Origin: Chrysoperla carnea
Lineage: Eukaryota > Arthropoda > Insecta > Neuroptera > Chrysopidae
Direction of reading: 5' to 3'
Length of the DNA: 64,000 bases
Assembly (NCBI RefSeq): GCF_905475395.1
Contig: NC_058337.1
Span: 117,608,368-117,672,367 of the forward strand
Within the stretch, counting starts at the first letter, position 1, and each line of letters opens with the position of its first letter. The notes under the pieces were generated by a model. It searched no databases. It saw nothing but the letters and a program-made list of their open reading frames with translations, and was not told the origin of the DNA. Positions 36,448-48,240 of the stretch are shown piece after piece. Position numbers and translations under genes: made by a program.

Positions 36448-38106
36448 GTTAAAAATTTTTTTTTCTAAAGTTATTTTTCGAATATCTAAGTATAAAAATA
36501 ACCAAGATAAAACTATCAAGGATTTGTTTGTATTTTTTTTAGTAAAACAAAGCTAAGCATAACAGATCTTATGGCAAACATAGTATATGACGTCAAATAC
36601 TATGTCCGATCTCTCTGTCTAATATCTGTCCATCTAGTACTTGAAAATGCTTATACCATCCATATTCTTTGGTCGTATTTTTATTTTAATTTCATTTTTT
36701 GTCATCTCTTTTTCGGTATTTTCATATTTTGTTAAGAAGTACGAAAAAAATCGTTAACTACGCAAACAATATTTAATTTGAAAAGAAAAGTGTTAAACTT
36801 TAGAGTTACCAAAATCTTGAACAGAGAAAACCAACCAAGAGAGAATATAAACTTGAATTCTACAAAGCATGCGATGAAATAGATCCAGCAAAAACATTAA
36901 AATTAAAAGAATAAGATAATGTGGGAAAATACATAGAATTTTAACCTCGGAAGCATTTCGACAAGCATTTAAAACTGTCAATGGTATTGTAAGAAGAATA
37001 ATTTTTCAGGTATTCATGTATTATTAACTACAGGAAAATTGCTATCGAAGGTTTGAGATGATTCTGCTTCTCTTTAGTATGATGTAGACCCACTGCGCTG
37101 CATTCTATATTAACCAGAGAACAGTATAGCAGAAAATCTCTTCTAGCTTATTAAATTCCCTGCAGTGGCTTTCAATTTTCTGAGGCTTGCTATGACAGGA
37201 CAATCTTGCGTTAACTCCTATACAAACTATCATATTCTTGTTGATTAAGTTGTCACTAAAATTTTCTCAACTTTTTTTATATTATTTCATATATGTAATT
37301 TCAACATAGTCCCTTCCCAATTTTAGCTATGCGAATCTTCTCGCCCCATTTTCTTCTTATAAAGTGATTAACAATCCAACGCAAGTAACACTTGTGTTCT
37401 GGCTATTAGAATAAATTTCCAGAAGTTATTTGATTTCTCCTTCAATTTTGCACAAATCCATTATAACTTTAGCTATATAATCAGTTACTTTCTTAGTAGG
37501 TACCAAATATAGAGACAGGACACTTTCAATTAATAAAACAAGTTTTTTAATTCATGTTTTTGTAATTTTTTGTCTATATCTTCTCTTATTTTGTTCCTTA
37601 ATTTTTTTTGGTCTGTTTTTATTAACTTTTTGTTTTTAGTGTATTTGAAAAACTTGTTACCTTTGCCTTTTTTTGGTTTATAGTTTTGGTGACCACATAT
37701 TTTGAATATTTAACAAAACTATTTTGTGAATATTTTTGTGGATTTTTAATTAATTTATTTTGTACAAATAGAAAAAAAATGTCACTTGTTTTAAAATGAA
37801 ACGTTTTTATTTCAAATTTTATGGGTAAATGGTTCTTTTTCCAAATGTTTCACAATGAAGATATTCACTCACAATCATAACCCATCAGCCCTCGCAATAT
37901 CAGCATTTTGCTCACGCTCGATTTAAAACAAAAATAACTTTTATTTTTCAAATGGTTTAGATGGATGTAACTTTTTCTACCATCTTATAAAATTTAATCT
38001 ATTATCGAATTATGAATTATTCAGATTTTTTCAATCCACAGTTTTTAATATCCTTTTTTCAAGTCCTGTAGAAATTGTGAGATTTCAATTTCTCTCATCA
38101 CAAGAG
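36448..38106. other. spacer, no gene recognised
   Basis: The stretch 37080-37220 is GC-richer but has no open frame. The last bases, 38096-38106, are the left target duplication of the SINE (CATCACAAGAG). Confidence 0.45.
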
Positions 38107-38163
38107 TAGGTTAGGTTAGGTTAGGTTAGGTTAGGTTAGGTTAGGTTAGGTTAGGTTAGGTTA
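38107..38163. repeat. (TTAGG)n array, 57 bp
   Basis: Eleven-plus perfect TTAGG units, the common arthropod telomeric motif, here interstitial and forming the 3' tail of the SINE on the - strand. Confidence 0.95.
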
Positions 38164-38372
38164 TATCGGCTGTCCTCGAAGGACACACTTAGGCTATAGA
38201 GCCCATTGTGATACAAAGTATGTGTTTTACCACCTTTCCGCTGATAATTTCATTTACCAGCTCCTCAATTTCAGAGGCTGAGTGCACCTCCATCATGGAT
38301 ATACCATGCACTACACCAGCCCATCACAACTATTAATTAAATTAATTTTGTTGCGACGGCGGTTTTGTTGTT

Positions 38373-38401
38373 AGGGTAGCGGGAATTCAACCCGCTACCC
38401 T
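38373..38401 (-). promoter_or_regulatory. SINE B box / T-arm hairpin
   Basis: A perfect 11-bp stem (AGGGTAGCGGG / CCCGCTACCCT) around a TTGAATT loop, which is the tRNA T-arm of the SINE head carrying the Pol III B box. The stem is longer than the 5 bp of a normal tRNA. Confidence 0.7.
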
Positions 38402-39549
38402 AAGCATACCGCGGACGGAATTGGTTACGCCTTAACCAACTAATAGGGCGACCATCACGAGAGCAAAGGTGTAAACAAAATATATGAATTTCGGAAATTT
38501 TCGGGCCTTTTCGTGTACTTTCGTTTGTTTAATATAAGTCGTACTCAGTTAATTAAATAAACTCAATAAATATGTAGAAGTCATGATTTACAAACTTAAA
38601 GAATATTTAAAGATTACCGAACGTTTGACGCTAGTGCTGATGGGATCATTGTTATTAATAATTATCAAAGAGTAGATTTACAGCAGTGAAATATCAAAAA
38701 ATTGGATTAATCGGGACTCCAGGTAAACGGAAAGACTAGAAATCGTGCCCGAAAGAGTATCCTAGTTAATCATCAACTACAAAAATCAATCGGTCTGATT
38801 CAGTAATCAATATCATTTAGTACCCGCAAAATATATGAATCAGATTTGTCTTTTACGGATGTATCTACTAGCTTAGGAAAACAAATCTCAAAAGAGTATA
38901 ATGAAAAACTAGTAAATATTAACAAAAACAAAAAAAACCACGACGATATTTTAAAGCCGCCTCATTTTCCATACCTATCAGTGTATTGAAACGATATCAA
39001 CAAGAAATTCATATTATCAAAAATTTAAAATTCAAAATGATACTGAAACGATTGAATCTACAAAAGAAAACTCGTATACTTAGGATTCCAACCATTAAAG
39101 TTTTTCATGTATTGAAAAGAAAATTTAATAAGTACATTTTCTTTTATAAATACACAATTACTGTTCATAGACACGTTTTTGTCATATTTTCTTTATAAAA
39201 GAACTTTATGAAAATTAAGATTTTCTTATTTAAAAACAATTTTCTTTTTACCATCTTTATGTACAAATATGATTAAAGATATATCGAAGAAAGGGGAAAT
39301 TAAATAAATATTTTTTACCACAGCAGTAAAGTGGTAAAACAATTTCGCTATAGGGTACGTTACTGACATTAGGCAAACGTATATAGAATGTTAAAAAAAT
39401 AAGTGATACAAATTGAGTTTCCGGACTTTAATTTAAAAAAAAAAAAGTAATATTAAGTTAGTTATATTTTTATTAACCGAAAGTATACTCCATTTAATAT
39501 GAAAAATGATGTCTAGCTAAATGGCCGCCTTTGGACTTTCTGCATAGAT

Positions 39550-39838
39550 CAATTCATTCGAGGTAATTTTCTACGATGCCTTTTTCTTCTTCCAACATTG
39601 TAGGTTAGTTGATATTGACGCGACTCTTACTAAAGCCCCACAAAAAGAATTCCAACGGCGTACTCTTGGCTGAACGTATGTTTTGTTAAAGCACATGCCT
39701 TATCCTATCTCCTTTGCTTACAGTCTCCTCGAACTTTTGGGCAAGATAACAGTATAACAAGTGTACTGTTTGAGCATGAAGTGTTATTTAAACGATTCAT
39801 ATCGTAAATGGAATGCTTCAAACCAACATTTAAAACTT
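39550..39838 (-). pseudogene. mariner-type transposase remnant, copy 1
   Basis: Translated on the - strand, 39630-39675 reads STPLEFFLWGFSK. This matches the PDLTPLDFFLWGYLK block with the final catalytic Asp region of mariner-type transposases, and stops lie nearby. A related relic sharing both ends of the segment occurs at 61960-62325. It is heavily decayed and non-functional; the rest of the transposase cannot be traced. Confidence 0.6.
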
Positions 39839-40879
39839 AAATCAATCGAAAGTATTCACAGCGTTTTAATTTACGCAGTTGCAAACATAGGAAACGGAAA
39901 TTAGATCACCCATAATTTCTAAGGATTTTTTATACTGCACCTCGCGTTAGCATATTCAAAATATTCCCTGAAATTTTTCTTTCAATGTTAGTTAGGTTAC
40001 AAATTTTGTACCAAGGACTAAACCTGCCAAATTATCATCAAAAAAAATTCTTGTATTAATTATGTTGGTAAATAAAGCAGGGGGTATGAAACACACCATT
40101 GGTCATTGCACAGACTCCCAAACAGTTGTTTGCAAATTAAACTAAATTTTTCATTTTGTTTCAAGAATATTTCGTTCCTTTAAAATATCATCCATTGAAC
40201 ATATTCTAAACAACAGTCAAGAGACTCGAAAGATATGGAAATAATTATTTTTAGTCCAAATTTTGACCAAAGCGAATGAAGTTTTTGTTAGATAGAAAAT
40301 TCTAGTCGACCTATAGTAGTTTAATACATTTCAAAACGAAAAGATTCAGTGCAGTGAATATCGTATTTACCAATACACATGAATCTTTTCTTTCAGTTAT
40401 GTATTTTTAATTTAGTCTATCCAGGGTCCCCAATTGAAGATTGACATTCCTGTATATAAATATTACTAAAAGGATAAAGGTATTATGAGATAGTCTTCTA
40501 TGAAATAAACTTTTAAAAACCTCAAGCTTCTTGTAATCTTAGAAAATATTAATCAATTTTACGTGCTTTTTTCTTTTATCGAATTTAACGACTATTTTAA
40601 AAATATTCATAGTCACAAAATCGATTTGAATATTTCCATCGAAAAAAATAATTTTATTTGACAAAAGTAAACTAAAACAACTCATTAAACAACTCATATA
40701 AACAAAAAGCGAAAATACCAAGAGTGTTAATTGTTTAAATACTATTTTCTAACATTAATTAAAAAAAAAATAAACAGTACAAAAATTGTAAAATATTATT
40801 ATATTATTGTAAGCTATATTTTTATTAATCGAATATTATGTATGACACTTCTGGAGCTTCAGCATTAGTTAATTTGTTC

Positions 40880-41160
40880 GAGGAATTTTCGATTATTTAT
40901 ATGGATGTTGGTTCAAATCTCTATGCAAATTCGTCAAAGGGAGATATCAGAAAGGCCCAAAACTTGCAAACGACGCCTTATTGATAATTTCGGATCTCCC
41001 GCTAGTCTATCACTCATAAAACCAATATTTTCAGATGAACGCTGCGATGATATACTCCTTCCGTTTGAAATACCCTCTTCTAATTTCATTTGTGGAACTG
41101 ATGACAATAGAAGGAAATGCTATGCAGCCCTTTCATGGCTCAAACCGAAAAATATAATTT
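40880..41160 (+). pseudogene. coding-like island, unidentified
   Basis: The only clearly GC-richer patch in several kb. One frame (100 codons, 40905-41207) gives KRRLIDNFGSPASLSLIKPI, then FSDERCDDILLPFEIPSSNF and ICGTDDNRRKCYAALSWLKP. A second frame at the start gives MDVGSNLYANSSKGDIRKAQ before a stop. The protein-like composition and apparent frame change suggest a decayed exon or transposon ORF. I do not recognise the family. Confidence 0.3.
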
Positions 41161-41207
41161 TTCTTATCCTAAGGTTTTTTTATAAAAAAAATTATAGAAT
41201 TTGCTAA

Positions 41208-42034
41208 TACAAAAATTTCTTTTCAAATAAAGAATTGCTTTTGTATTGTATACAGAAATTTGCACTACCTAGGTCTATATCAGTAACAAGATACAATTGC
41301 CGCAAGTTAAACAATTTGCAAATAATTGAATTTTGCATTAGGTATATTTAATAACAATAATTGCAGTTAATAACATTAAATATTATTAAATAATTAGAAT
41401 AATATATAATAAAATATTATAAAAAAAATTAAAATAAATCGTAATATTATTTAAATAAGTGTACACAAACATATTAATTAAATGTAATATTTCATATGAA
41501 ATCATGTATAATATTTGTTAAAAAATTAATATTTGTAAGATTTATGTTTTATAAAGTATGTCAATTATATGCTTTGTATTTCTTATAACTATATGATTAT
41601 TAATAATATTTAATAATTATATTTTTTTATTATTATTTATTTATATTTTTAAAATTAATAATATACTATTGTAAAAAAAATGTATATGTTTATAATAAAT
41701 GTACATGTATATATTAAAAAAAATTCATTTTAATATTTTATTAGAGACATGTTTACAATGAATGAAACGACTTATTATTAAAAAGCACATAATTTTCATA
41801 TAATATACTTGCTACTCTGAATGAAAAGTCATTAAGCTTACCTTTGTGAAGCCGGGACTAGCCGCTAGTCGATAGATATATATAAATGATTCCCTATCTT
41901 CAGGTAATCGAATCACGCATGAACGAATGGAACATTCAGGCTTCATCTTTTCTTGTTGTGTTAATTGTTACCAAAAGAAGGTTTGTATGAAAAATTAAGT
42001 AAATTGACCGGAACATTAGAAAAATTAAGAACAA
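41208..42034. other. extremely AT-rich spacer
   Basis: Mostly A/T runs; no gene. A short GAAGCCGGGACTAGCCGCTA segment at 41850-41870 resembles the 3' end of the second Helitron-like subfamily. Confidence 0.45.
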
Positions 42035-42395
42035 ATATTAAATGCAATAAATGGTGGAAACGCATATAAAAAATGCAATACATTGCATTTTACTATGTAA
42101 TTTGCATTTATTTGCGCTTCCACCATATTAATCTAGAATTTTGAACGGGTACCTGAATAGTATTGAGGTATTATTTATTATTATTCAGGTATTGTGAATA
42201 GGTATTTATTAGAGCTATATACGAGCGCAACGAGCTTCACTACCAAAGATTTGAGCCAGATCAAAAGATCGAAGGCCTGTGCAAGAGATAATAGTAGAAT
42301 TTGTGTTAAGCGGGCAAGATTGCGAGTGGGCCTAACGGACTAAGCGGACGCGCTAAATATAGTATAGCTATTAATGAATTGGAGCTGCAGGTTAA
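42035..42395 (+). mobile_element. Helitron-like element, subfamily 2 (degraded, copy D)
   Basis: It shares with the - strand element at 44611-45076 the internal order ATGGTGGAAACGCATATAAA, ATTCAGGTATTGTGAATAGG, GTATTTATTAGAGCTATA, GCGCAACGAGCTTCACTA and TTAATGAATTGGAG. Its interior includes an inverted repeat (42049-42129, ATGGTGGAAACGC / GCGCTTCCACCAT) absent from that copy. Ends are eroded. No ORF. Confidence 0.5.
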
Positions 42396-44227
42396 TTAAG
42401 ATTATTAAATAAATTATATTAATAGGGTTTATCGTTAGTCAAAAATAAATCATGAAATTTGAAAAATTTATATAAAAATATACTTAAATATTCTGATTTC
42501 GAGTCAAAAAAGCATATTTTTCTTTTTAAATATTAAAATTAAAAATTGTAATTTTTAAACTGTACATCACACGACCTAAAACGCGGGTTAGTCCTGCTGT
42601 GGTGTCATAGCGGTATTAGTCATAGACCATCAGTTAGTTCAGTGTAGACAACTGGGTATAATATATACATAGATAATAAGTATTTATATTTATTATAATC
42701 ACATGTCTATGAATATATCTGTCAAACTTATTCGTGTTATTTCGTATAGTGATACCCATATTACGTCATCTAATTGGATGCCCGCGTTTTTGTCAGTTTA
42801 AAAAAGGTTTAAAATTTAATTTAAGTTTTTGGAAAGAAATCGTGTGTATTTTTCCGAAACAAATTTTTGGTGGCTTTTGATTAGCAAAATCAACATTTTG
42901 AAGTACTTCAAAAATAGTGGAATACCCTATTGTAGGAATCAAGTAACTGAAGCGACATTACTAAAGCTGATCATTATAAACCGGGCACAATTTATTTAAA
43001 TAGACAGGAAGATGTTCGTATGATGAACAGTGAGTGCTAAGGTAATTATGTAGTGCAATTTATTTTTTATTTATATCTATATGTTTTTTTTTTAGTTTTT
43101 GCAACATCATTTATGACTCTTAAATTAATTTTTATTAAATTTAAATTTATTGTATGATATTAATAATAATAAAAACATAATTCTACTTCATATTGATATT
43201 AAGTATGCATATTAAATAGGCGAGGGAATTAATTTAACGCTGCGATCTGTTTTTTTTCTATTGCATAGCTCAGTAGCGCTTGCTTAAATAGTCTCCTAGC
43301 TTTTTGTTTTATTTCGATATTTTCGTAGAAATGTTCAACTTGACCAATGCATCTAAATTAAAGTATATTCCATATGCTGGATGTGTAAGGTGTTCCATTT
43401 AAGACTTTTCTATACCCCAAAAAAAATAAACTTTTTTTAAACAAATTCTAAACAAAATTGTAAAGCTAAAAGAAGTCAGCATAAATGGGTGATTCCATAC
43501 TCCATAACACGGGTTATACCTTCTGCTTGAAACACTTTTTCAGAAAGGAATGCATTCAGCAGAAATCTAAAACAACTTTTATTTTTTATGCTTAACGAGA
43601 TTAACGTGGCTATTACGAGTGAACTTCCTTAAAAAATAATTAAAGCCCGATGAAAATTTAGTAAGTATCGCTTTTAATATTGTTACGTACTTAATTTTCC
43701 ACAACAAATGTATGACCGTCGGTTTTTATTATGTAATGTAAAATAAGATATGACCATGAAAATTTATGAAACGTTACTGTAAACTTCTTACCTATAATAA
43801 TAATAACAACACTGTTTATATTTATATTACGTAATAAATATAATGTAGAATAATAGATGATATAAACAATTAAACATTTTATTTATATAATATATGAAAT
43901 TAACAACATATGTTGTTAAAAGTAACCATACTAACGGATATTCAATGCTAATCATTTGAATAAATTAATATCATATTATATAGACTAGAGAGTACCTCTA
44001 CGTACTTACATACTTTATAAAAGCATATTAAATATATGTATCTATTGCCAAGGAGCATAGTAGATGGATGAATGGACCAGCTAAATCGACTGCAGCGCTG
44101 TTTTCTTATAAAATTTGCAATAGACCATATGTATCTACTAATTTTAAAAAAGACGACTTTTCAATTGTTCATATTTAAATACCATATTATGTCAAATTAA
44201 AATTATTGATCAAGTGAAATTTACAAA
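42396..44227. other. AT-rich spacer, no gene recognised
   Basis: No coding or repeat feature that can be delimited. Short ORFs only. Confidence 0.45.
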
Positions 44228-44456
44228 ATTCAAAAAACTCCTGATTGATTTTCCGGGTACGGAACCCTTAACTCGAACTGGAAACATACCTAAGAACACT
44301 CTCCATTAAATTATCTAGCAAACAAAACAAAAAAATCAAACCAGTTCATCCGTTTAGATACTACAATGCCACAGACAGACAGACAGACACACACGCACAC
44401 ACACACATAGCAGTCAAACTTATAACACCCCTCTTTTTTTAGTTCGAGGGCTAAAA
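44228..44456 (+). repeat. dispersed CAGACAGA-family repeat
   Basis: Landmarks in order: CGGGTACGGAACCCTTAACT, AGTTCATCCGTTTAGATACT, ACAATGCCACAGACAGACAG, an ACACACGCACACACACAC microsatellite and TAGTTCGAGGGCTAAAA. Very similar to the copy at 22770-23106. Confidence 0.7.
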
Positions 44457-44610
44457 ATAACAATTAATTTAACTTTTTCCATTAGAAATTATAATTTATA
44501 ACTATATAAGAGACGAAATTGGAAAAATAATATTTTTTAAACGGAATTTTGGTTAGAAACCAAATACAAACCTTAGACTTATATGCCCACCCATACATTA
44601 TTATATTATA

Positions 44611-45076
44611 CTAGCGGCCCCGACGGACGTTGTCCCGTAAAAACGTAACTCCAATTCATGAATACCTATACTACGTTTAGCCTGTCCGCTAAACCCATCC
44701 CGCTAAACCCCAATTTAACTCCTATTTATTGGAGTGGCCTGACCTTCGACCTTTGGCCTGACCTTTGATAGTAGAGCTCGCTGCGCTCGCATATGGCTCT
44801 AATAAATGCCTATTGACAATACCTGAATACTATTAAAAATACATAGTACACATAGTATACATAATGTGATATGATTTATATGCGCTCCCACCATTTAATG
44901 AAATTTCATTTTTTTGGTACGGAGCCCTCAAATACAGTTGTACTGGACCAAATTGTAAATCTAAACCATTCTCGAATCTCCACGAACACACACAAAAAAT
45001 TTCATCAAAATCGGTCCAGCCGTCTAGGAGGAGTTCAATTACATACACACGCACACAAGAAATATATATATTAAGA
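44611..45076 (-). mobile_element. Helitron-like element, subfamily 2 (copy C)
   Basis: On the - strand it starts TCTTAATATATATATTTC, has GACGGCTGGACCGATTTTGA and a GAGGGCTCCGTACCAA block. It ends CGTCCGTCGGGGCCGCTAG next to TATAA. The TC start, CTAG end and lack of inverted repeats fit a non-autonomous Helitron. Its interior matches the degraded copy at 42035-42395. The two small overlapping ORFs on each strand are by-products. Confidence 0.6.
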
Positions 45077-47159
45077 TAAGGAAGTGTGTGGTTACTATGA
45101 TAACTCCCTGGAATAAAACTAATGCACAGATCGAATATCGAAAATATAGGAGTACAAGAATTATGTTCAATAACTTAATCAGAAATTGATTGGTATAAAA
45201 TAAGAAAGAAAATATAAGAACCTGTGCTCAATAAAACGCCAGAATGAGCCGATACTAAGAAGAGAGTCTTCAAGTCTGTGAATATTTAGGTCGAAAATTC
45301 ATGAGAAATTCATGATTTATCATGAAAGCTCATAGCTTTGTCGAAAAATATATTTTCACACAAAAATTTCAAACACTAAAATAGTCACTTCTGTCACTTT
45401 TAGGCAGAATTGAGAAAATTAAGTATCGTGATTATAGTTACCATAATTCGGTCTAAAATTGATTAAATGTTTTTACACGCAGTATAATGTCTGCCATGAT
45501 GCTACATTGTATCACCGGTGAAAAATTTGAGAGAGGTTTTGATAGAGCGAGATATATTATGATAACTCTATCATTAGTTGTAGCTTTTTATTACCAAAAA
45601 ACTGTTTATCTGAAAGTGTCTTTATAGTCTTCCATGAACAATTCTAAATCGGGATGAGGAACTATAATCATAGCTATATAGCGAACTATAATCACGAATT
45701 TTGTATGATATTTTGTTTACTTATTCTAATCCAATTTATATATCTATTACATGTTTATAAACTTTAATTTTTAATTTGTTTGATTAATAAAAAAATATAA
45801 TACATACAATTTAACTTTGAATCGAATTAAAAACGCATGCATTCTCATCCCATTTACATTTTAATTCTCTTACCCTTGCACTCTTTTTAACTCTATCACC
45901 CAACATATATAAATAAGAATTAGTGAAGTTTAAAGATTGTTGAAAATGATAACCAATGGTTAAAAAATTAACACCTTTTTTAAAAAATATCGGATATAGG
46001 TATATTTTATTTTCTATCTATTTCTAACTTATACCCAATAAATAAAGATAAAGTTAAATTTTGTTACATATTATTGTTTTAGAATTTTTCGATTGGTTTT
46101 AATATATATTTTTTGTTTTTGACATAACTGTTAATTTTACAGGGTGAACGTAATAACATCTTTGTAATCCGGGTATCAAAAATATTTTACTCTCTATTGA
46201 GATAAATATTTTGCCACACGATAACCGTTGGCTTAAAACACGGCTTAAACTGGGTTTCAGCAAGGGTTGAATAAATAGATGGACATTAAGAAACCATAGA
46301 AGTTTACAATAATAATCTTACTAATTATAAATAAACAGCTAATAAAAATAGATCACAATAGCTCCGAGGTACCTGATGCCCAGGTTGAACATCATTCTCG
46401 TTTTCCTCATAAATTTATGTTATTTTAACATGATTTTTAATCATATTTTTCACGTAATAAATAACATTAATTCAGGGGGACGATTCTGTCGTGATCAGCG
46501 ACTCCAAACCTCACAAACCTCCGAGAACGAATTTATACTCGGATACCAATTTTTTTGCTTTTTTATTTTAACATTTAAGTATGCTAACAAAAGCCATATT
46601 GACTGCTTGGTGTCATTAGAGAATTTACTTATAGCCCGTATATTATTCAGTAAGTTGAATAGTGGTAGTAGGTAATGCTTAGATTTGTAAGCGGTTTAAT
46701 GCTATAAAAGTCTTATCGGTCTTTTGAAGGTCTATTCACTAAGCCAACTTTTTTGATGAAACCACAATATTATTGCATTTTTCATGATATGGGTGGAGTT
46801 TTCCGAATTTCGATAGAAAATTCAAAGCTACTTTCTTTTTTACTGTATCATTCTGTATCCATATAAAATAAAAGACACTAACACTTTTTTTTGTCTCTAT
46901 TCAACATATATTTCGGTATCGCTTCGGTTACTATGACTACCCAAGTGTAAACGTTAAAATAACACTGTTATTTTTGATGTTTTTAAAAATGTATAATAGT
47001 TGTTCAAAATAACACTATATTTATTTATAAAAACTACTTATTTTTTATTTTGAAAGTTAAAATTATTCTAATAAAAAAATCTGTAAAACAATCCATTATT
47101 ATAATTAAATAATTATGGATTAAAAAAAAAATGCGTATTACAAAAAGAAAATTGGACGG
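45077..47159. other. spacer, no gene recognised
   Basis: A 99-codon frame at 46376-46675 has a hydrophobic start and a GC-richer middle (46480-46540) but no recognised family. Not annotated as a gene. Confidence 0.4.
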
Positions 47160-48240
47160 AATGAAAATAATTCCATTGGGGTCTTTTAATGGAGTGATTC
47201 AATACAGGTTTTCTAAAAATTAGATACTTTTAAAAAAAAATTCTATTTTAGGTGATAACAGTACCTTGGAAAGTTCTAAAAACAAATTTTTTTTTTCCTA
47301 AATACACAACAGCCAGTTTTTCAAGATTCTAATTTTTATTGCATATAAAATTAAATAGCGAATTCGTTTTCGTATAGGTCCAAAAAAGCAAAAAGTTAAC
47401 TTTCCCAATTTCCCATGAGTATTTACCCTTTGAAAAAGTTCCAAAATATCAATTTTTGTTTCGATTTCATGAAAAATACTTACTAAGATAATTTTGACTA
47501 AAATATTTCAAAAATCGTGTCAAAAATTTGAAAGGCTGACCTATGTATTCCAAAATGTTTGCTAGCCAATTTTTATGGATTCATATTCTATATGGTTCAT
47601 ATATTGAAAACCCTAAACTTGATTTGTATTTTATCTAGCGAAACCATCAAATTACATTAAATTCAAGTTTTTATCAAAATGAGAGGAAAAAGTGATTTTT
47701 TGAATTTTTCTAATTTTTGAACGAACAAAACATTTTTTTACTTCCGATTTTCACGAAAGTTATTTTCTACGGTTTCTTTGACACAAATATTTCAAAACTT
47801 GAACTCAACTTTTTGAACAGCTGACATTTGTTTTCCAAAATATTTGGCTGCTAATATCTCTTGATTTGAATTGTCATTATAGAATTTTGAAATCTTGAAA
47901 ACCATAAGTCTTAGTACATTTTTACAAGTGAAATCGTTTTCGTCTGGATCAAGTTTTTATCAAAAAACAAGGAAAAGTTTTTTTAGAATTGTTTCGATTT
48001 CTTAAGGAGTCATTTGGAAAAATTCGAAAAAACAAAATTTTCTTTTCACAAAAACTATTTTTTTTGATCATTTTGTACCACTTATTACAAAAATCGTATC
48101 TATTTGAGAGTCTAGCAAATATTAGGCAGCCAATTATTCTGGATTGGTATTTCGCTAATATGAAGATAATATCTCGAAAACCATAAATATGAGCTAATTT
48201 TAAATTTCAGGTTTTATCAAAGTAGGAGACAAAATATCAT
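47160..48240. repeat. diverged long-period repeats (about 250-290 bp)
   Basis: Similar passages recur: TTTTTATCAAAATGAGAGG near 47670, TTTTTATCAAAAAACAAGG near 47955 and GGTTTTATCAAAGTAGGAGA near 48211. Each is preceded by a variant of CTTGAAAACCATAA and of GGCTGCTAATAT/GGCAGCCAATTAT. Divergence is high. No coding frame is conserved between units. Confidence 0.5.

Larger units (their letters stand above)
38107..38452 (-). mobile_element. complete tRNA-derived SINE with a CCTAA (telomere-type) tail
   Basis: On the - strand it begins GTCGCCCTATTAGTTGGTTA at 38452, a tRNA-like 5' end with an A-box-like segment. A B box (GGTTGAATTCC, one mismatch to GGTTCRANTCC) follows, inside an extended 11-bp T-arm stem (38373-38383 / 38391-38401, loop of 7). 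A unique body of about 200 bp comes next, and the 3' end is about 11 perfect CCTAA units (38107-38163 on the + strand as TTAGG). Flanks CATCACAAGAG (38096-38106) and CATCACGAGAG (38453-38463) are an 11-bp target duplication with one mismatch. It has no ORF and would be moved by a LINE in trans, with Pol III transcription from the internal promoter. Confidence 0.85.

Noticed and set aside
38107..38163. TTAGG array as a true chromosome end or telomere fusion scar
   Set aside because: It is bounded by the SINE body on one side and the SINE target duplication on the other, so it is the tail of the element.
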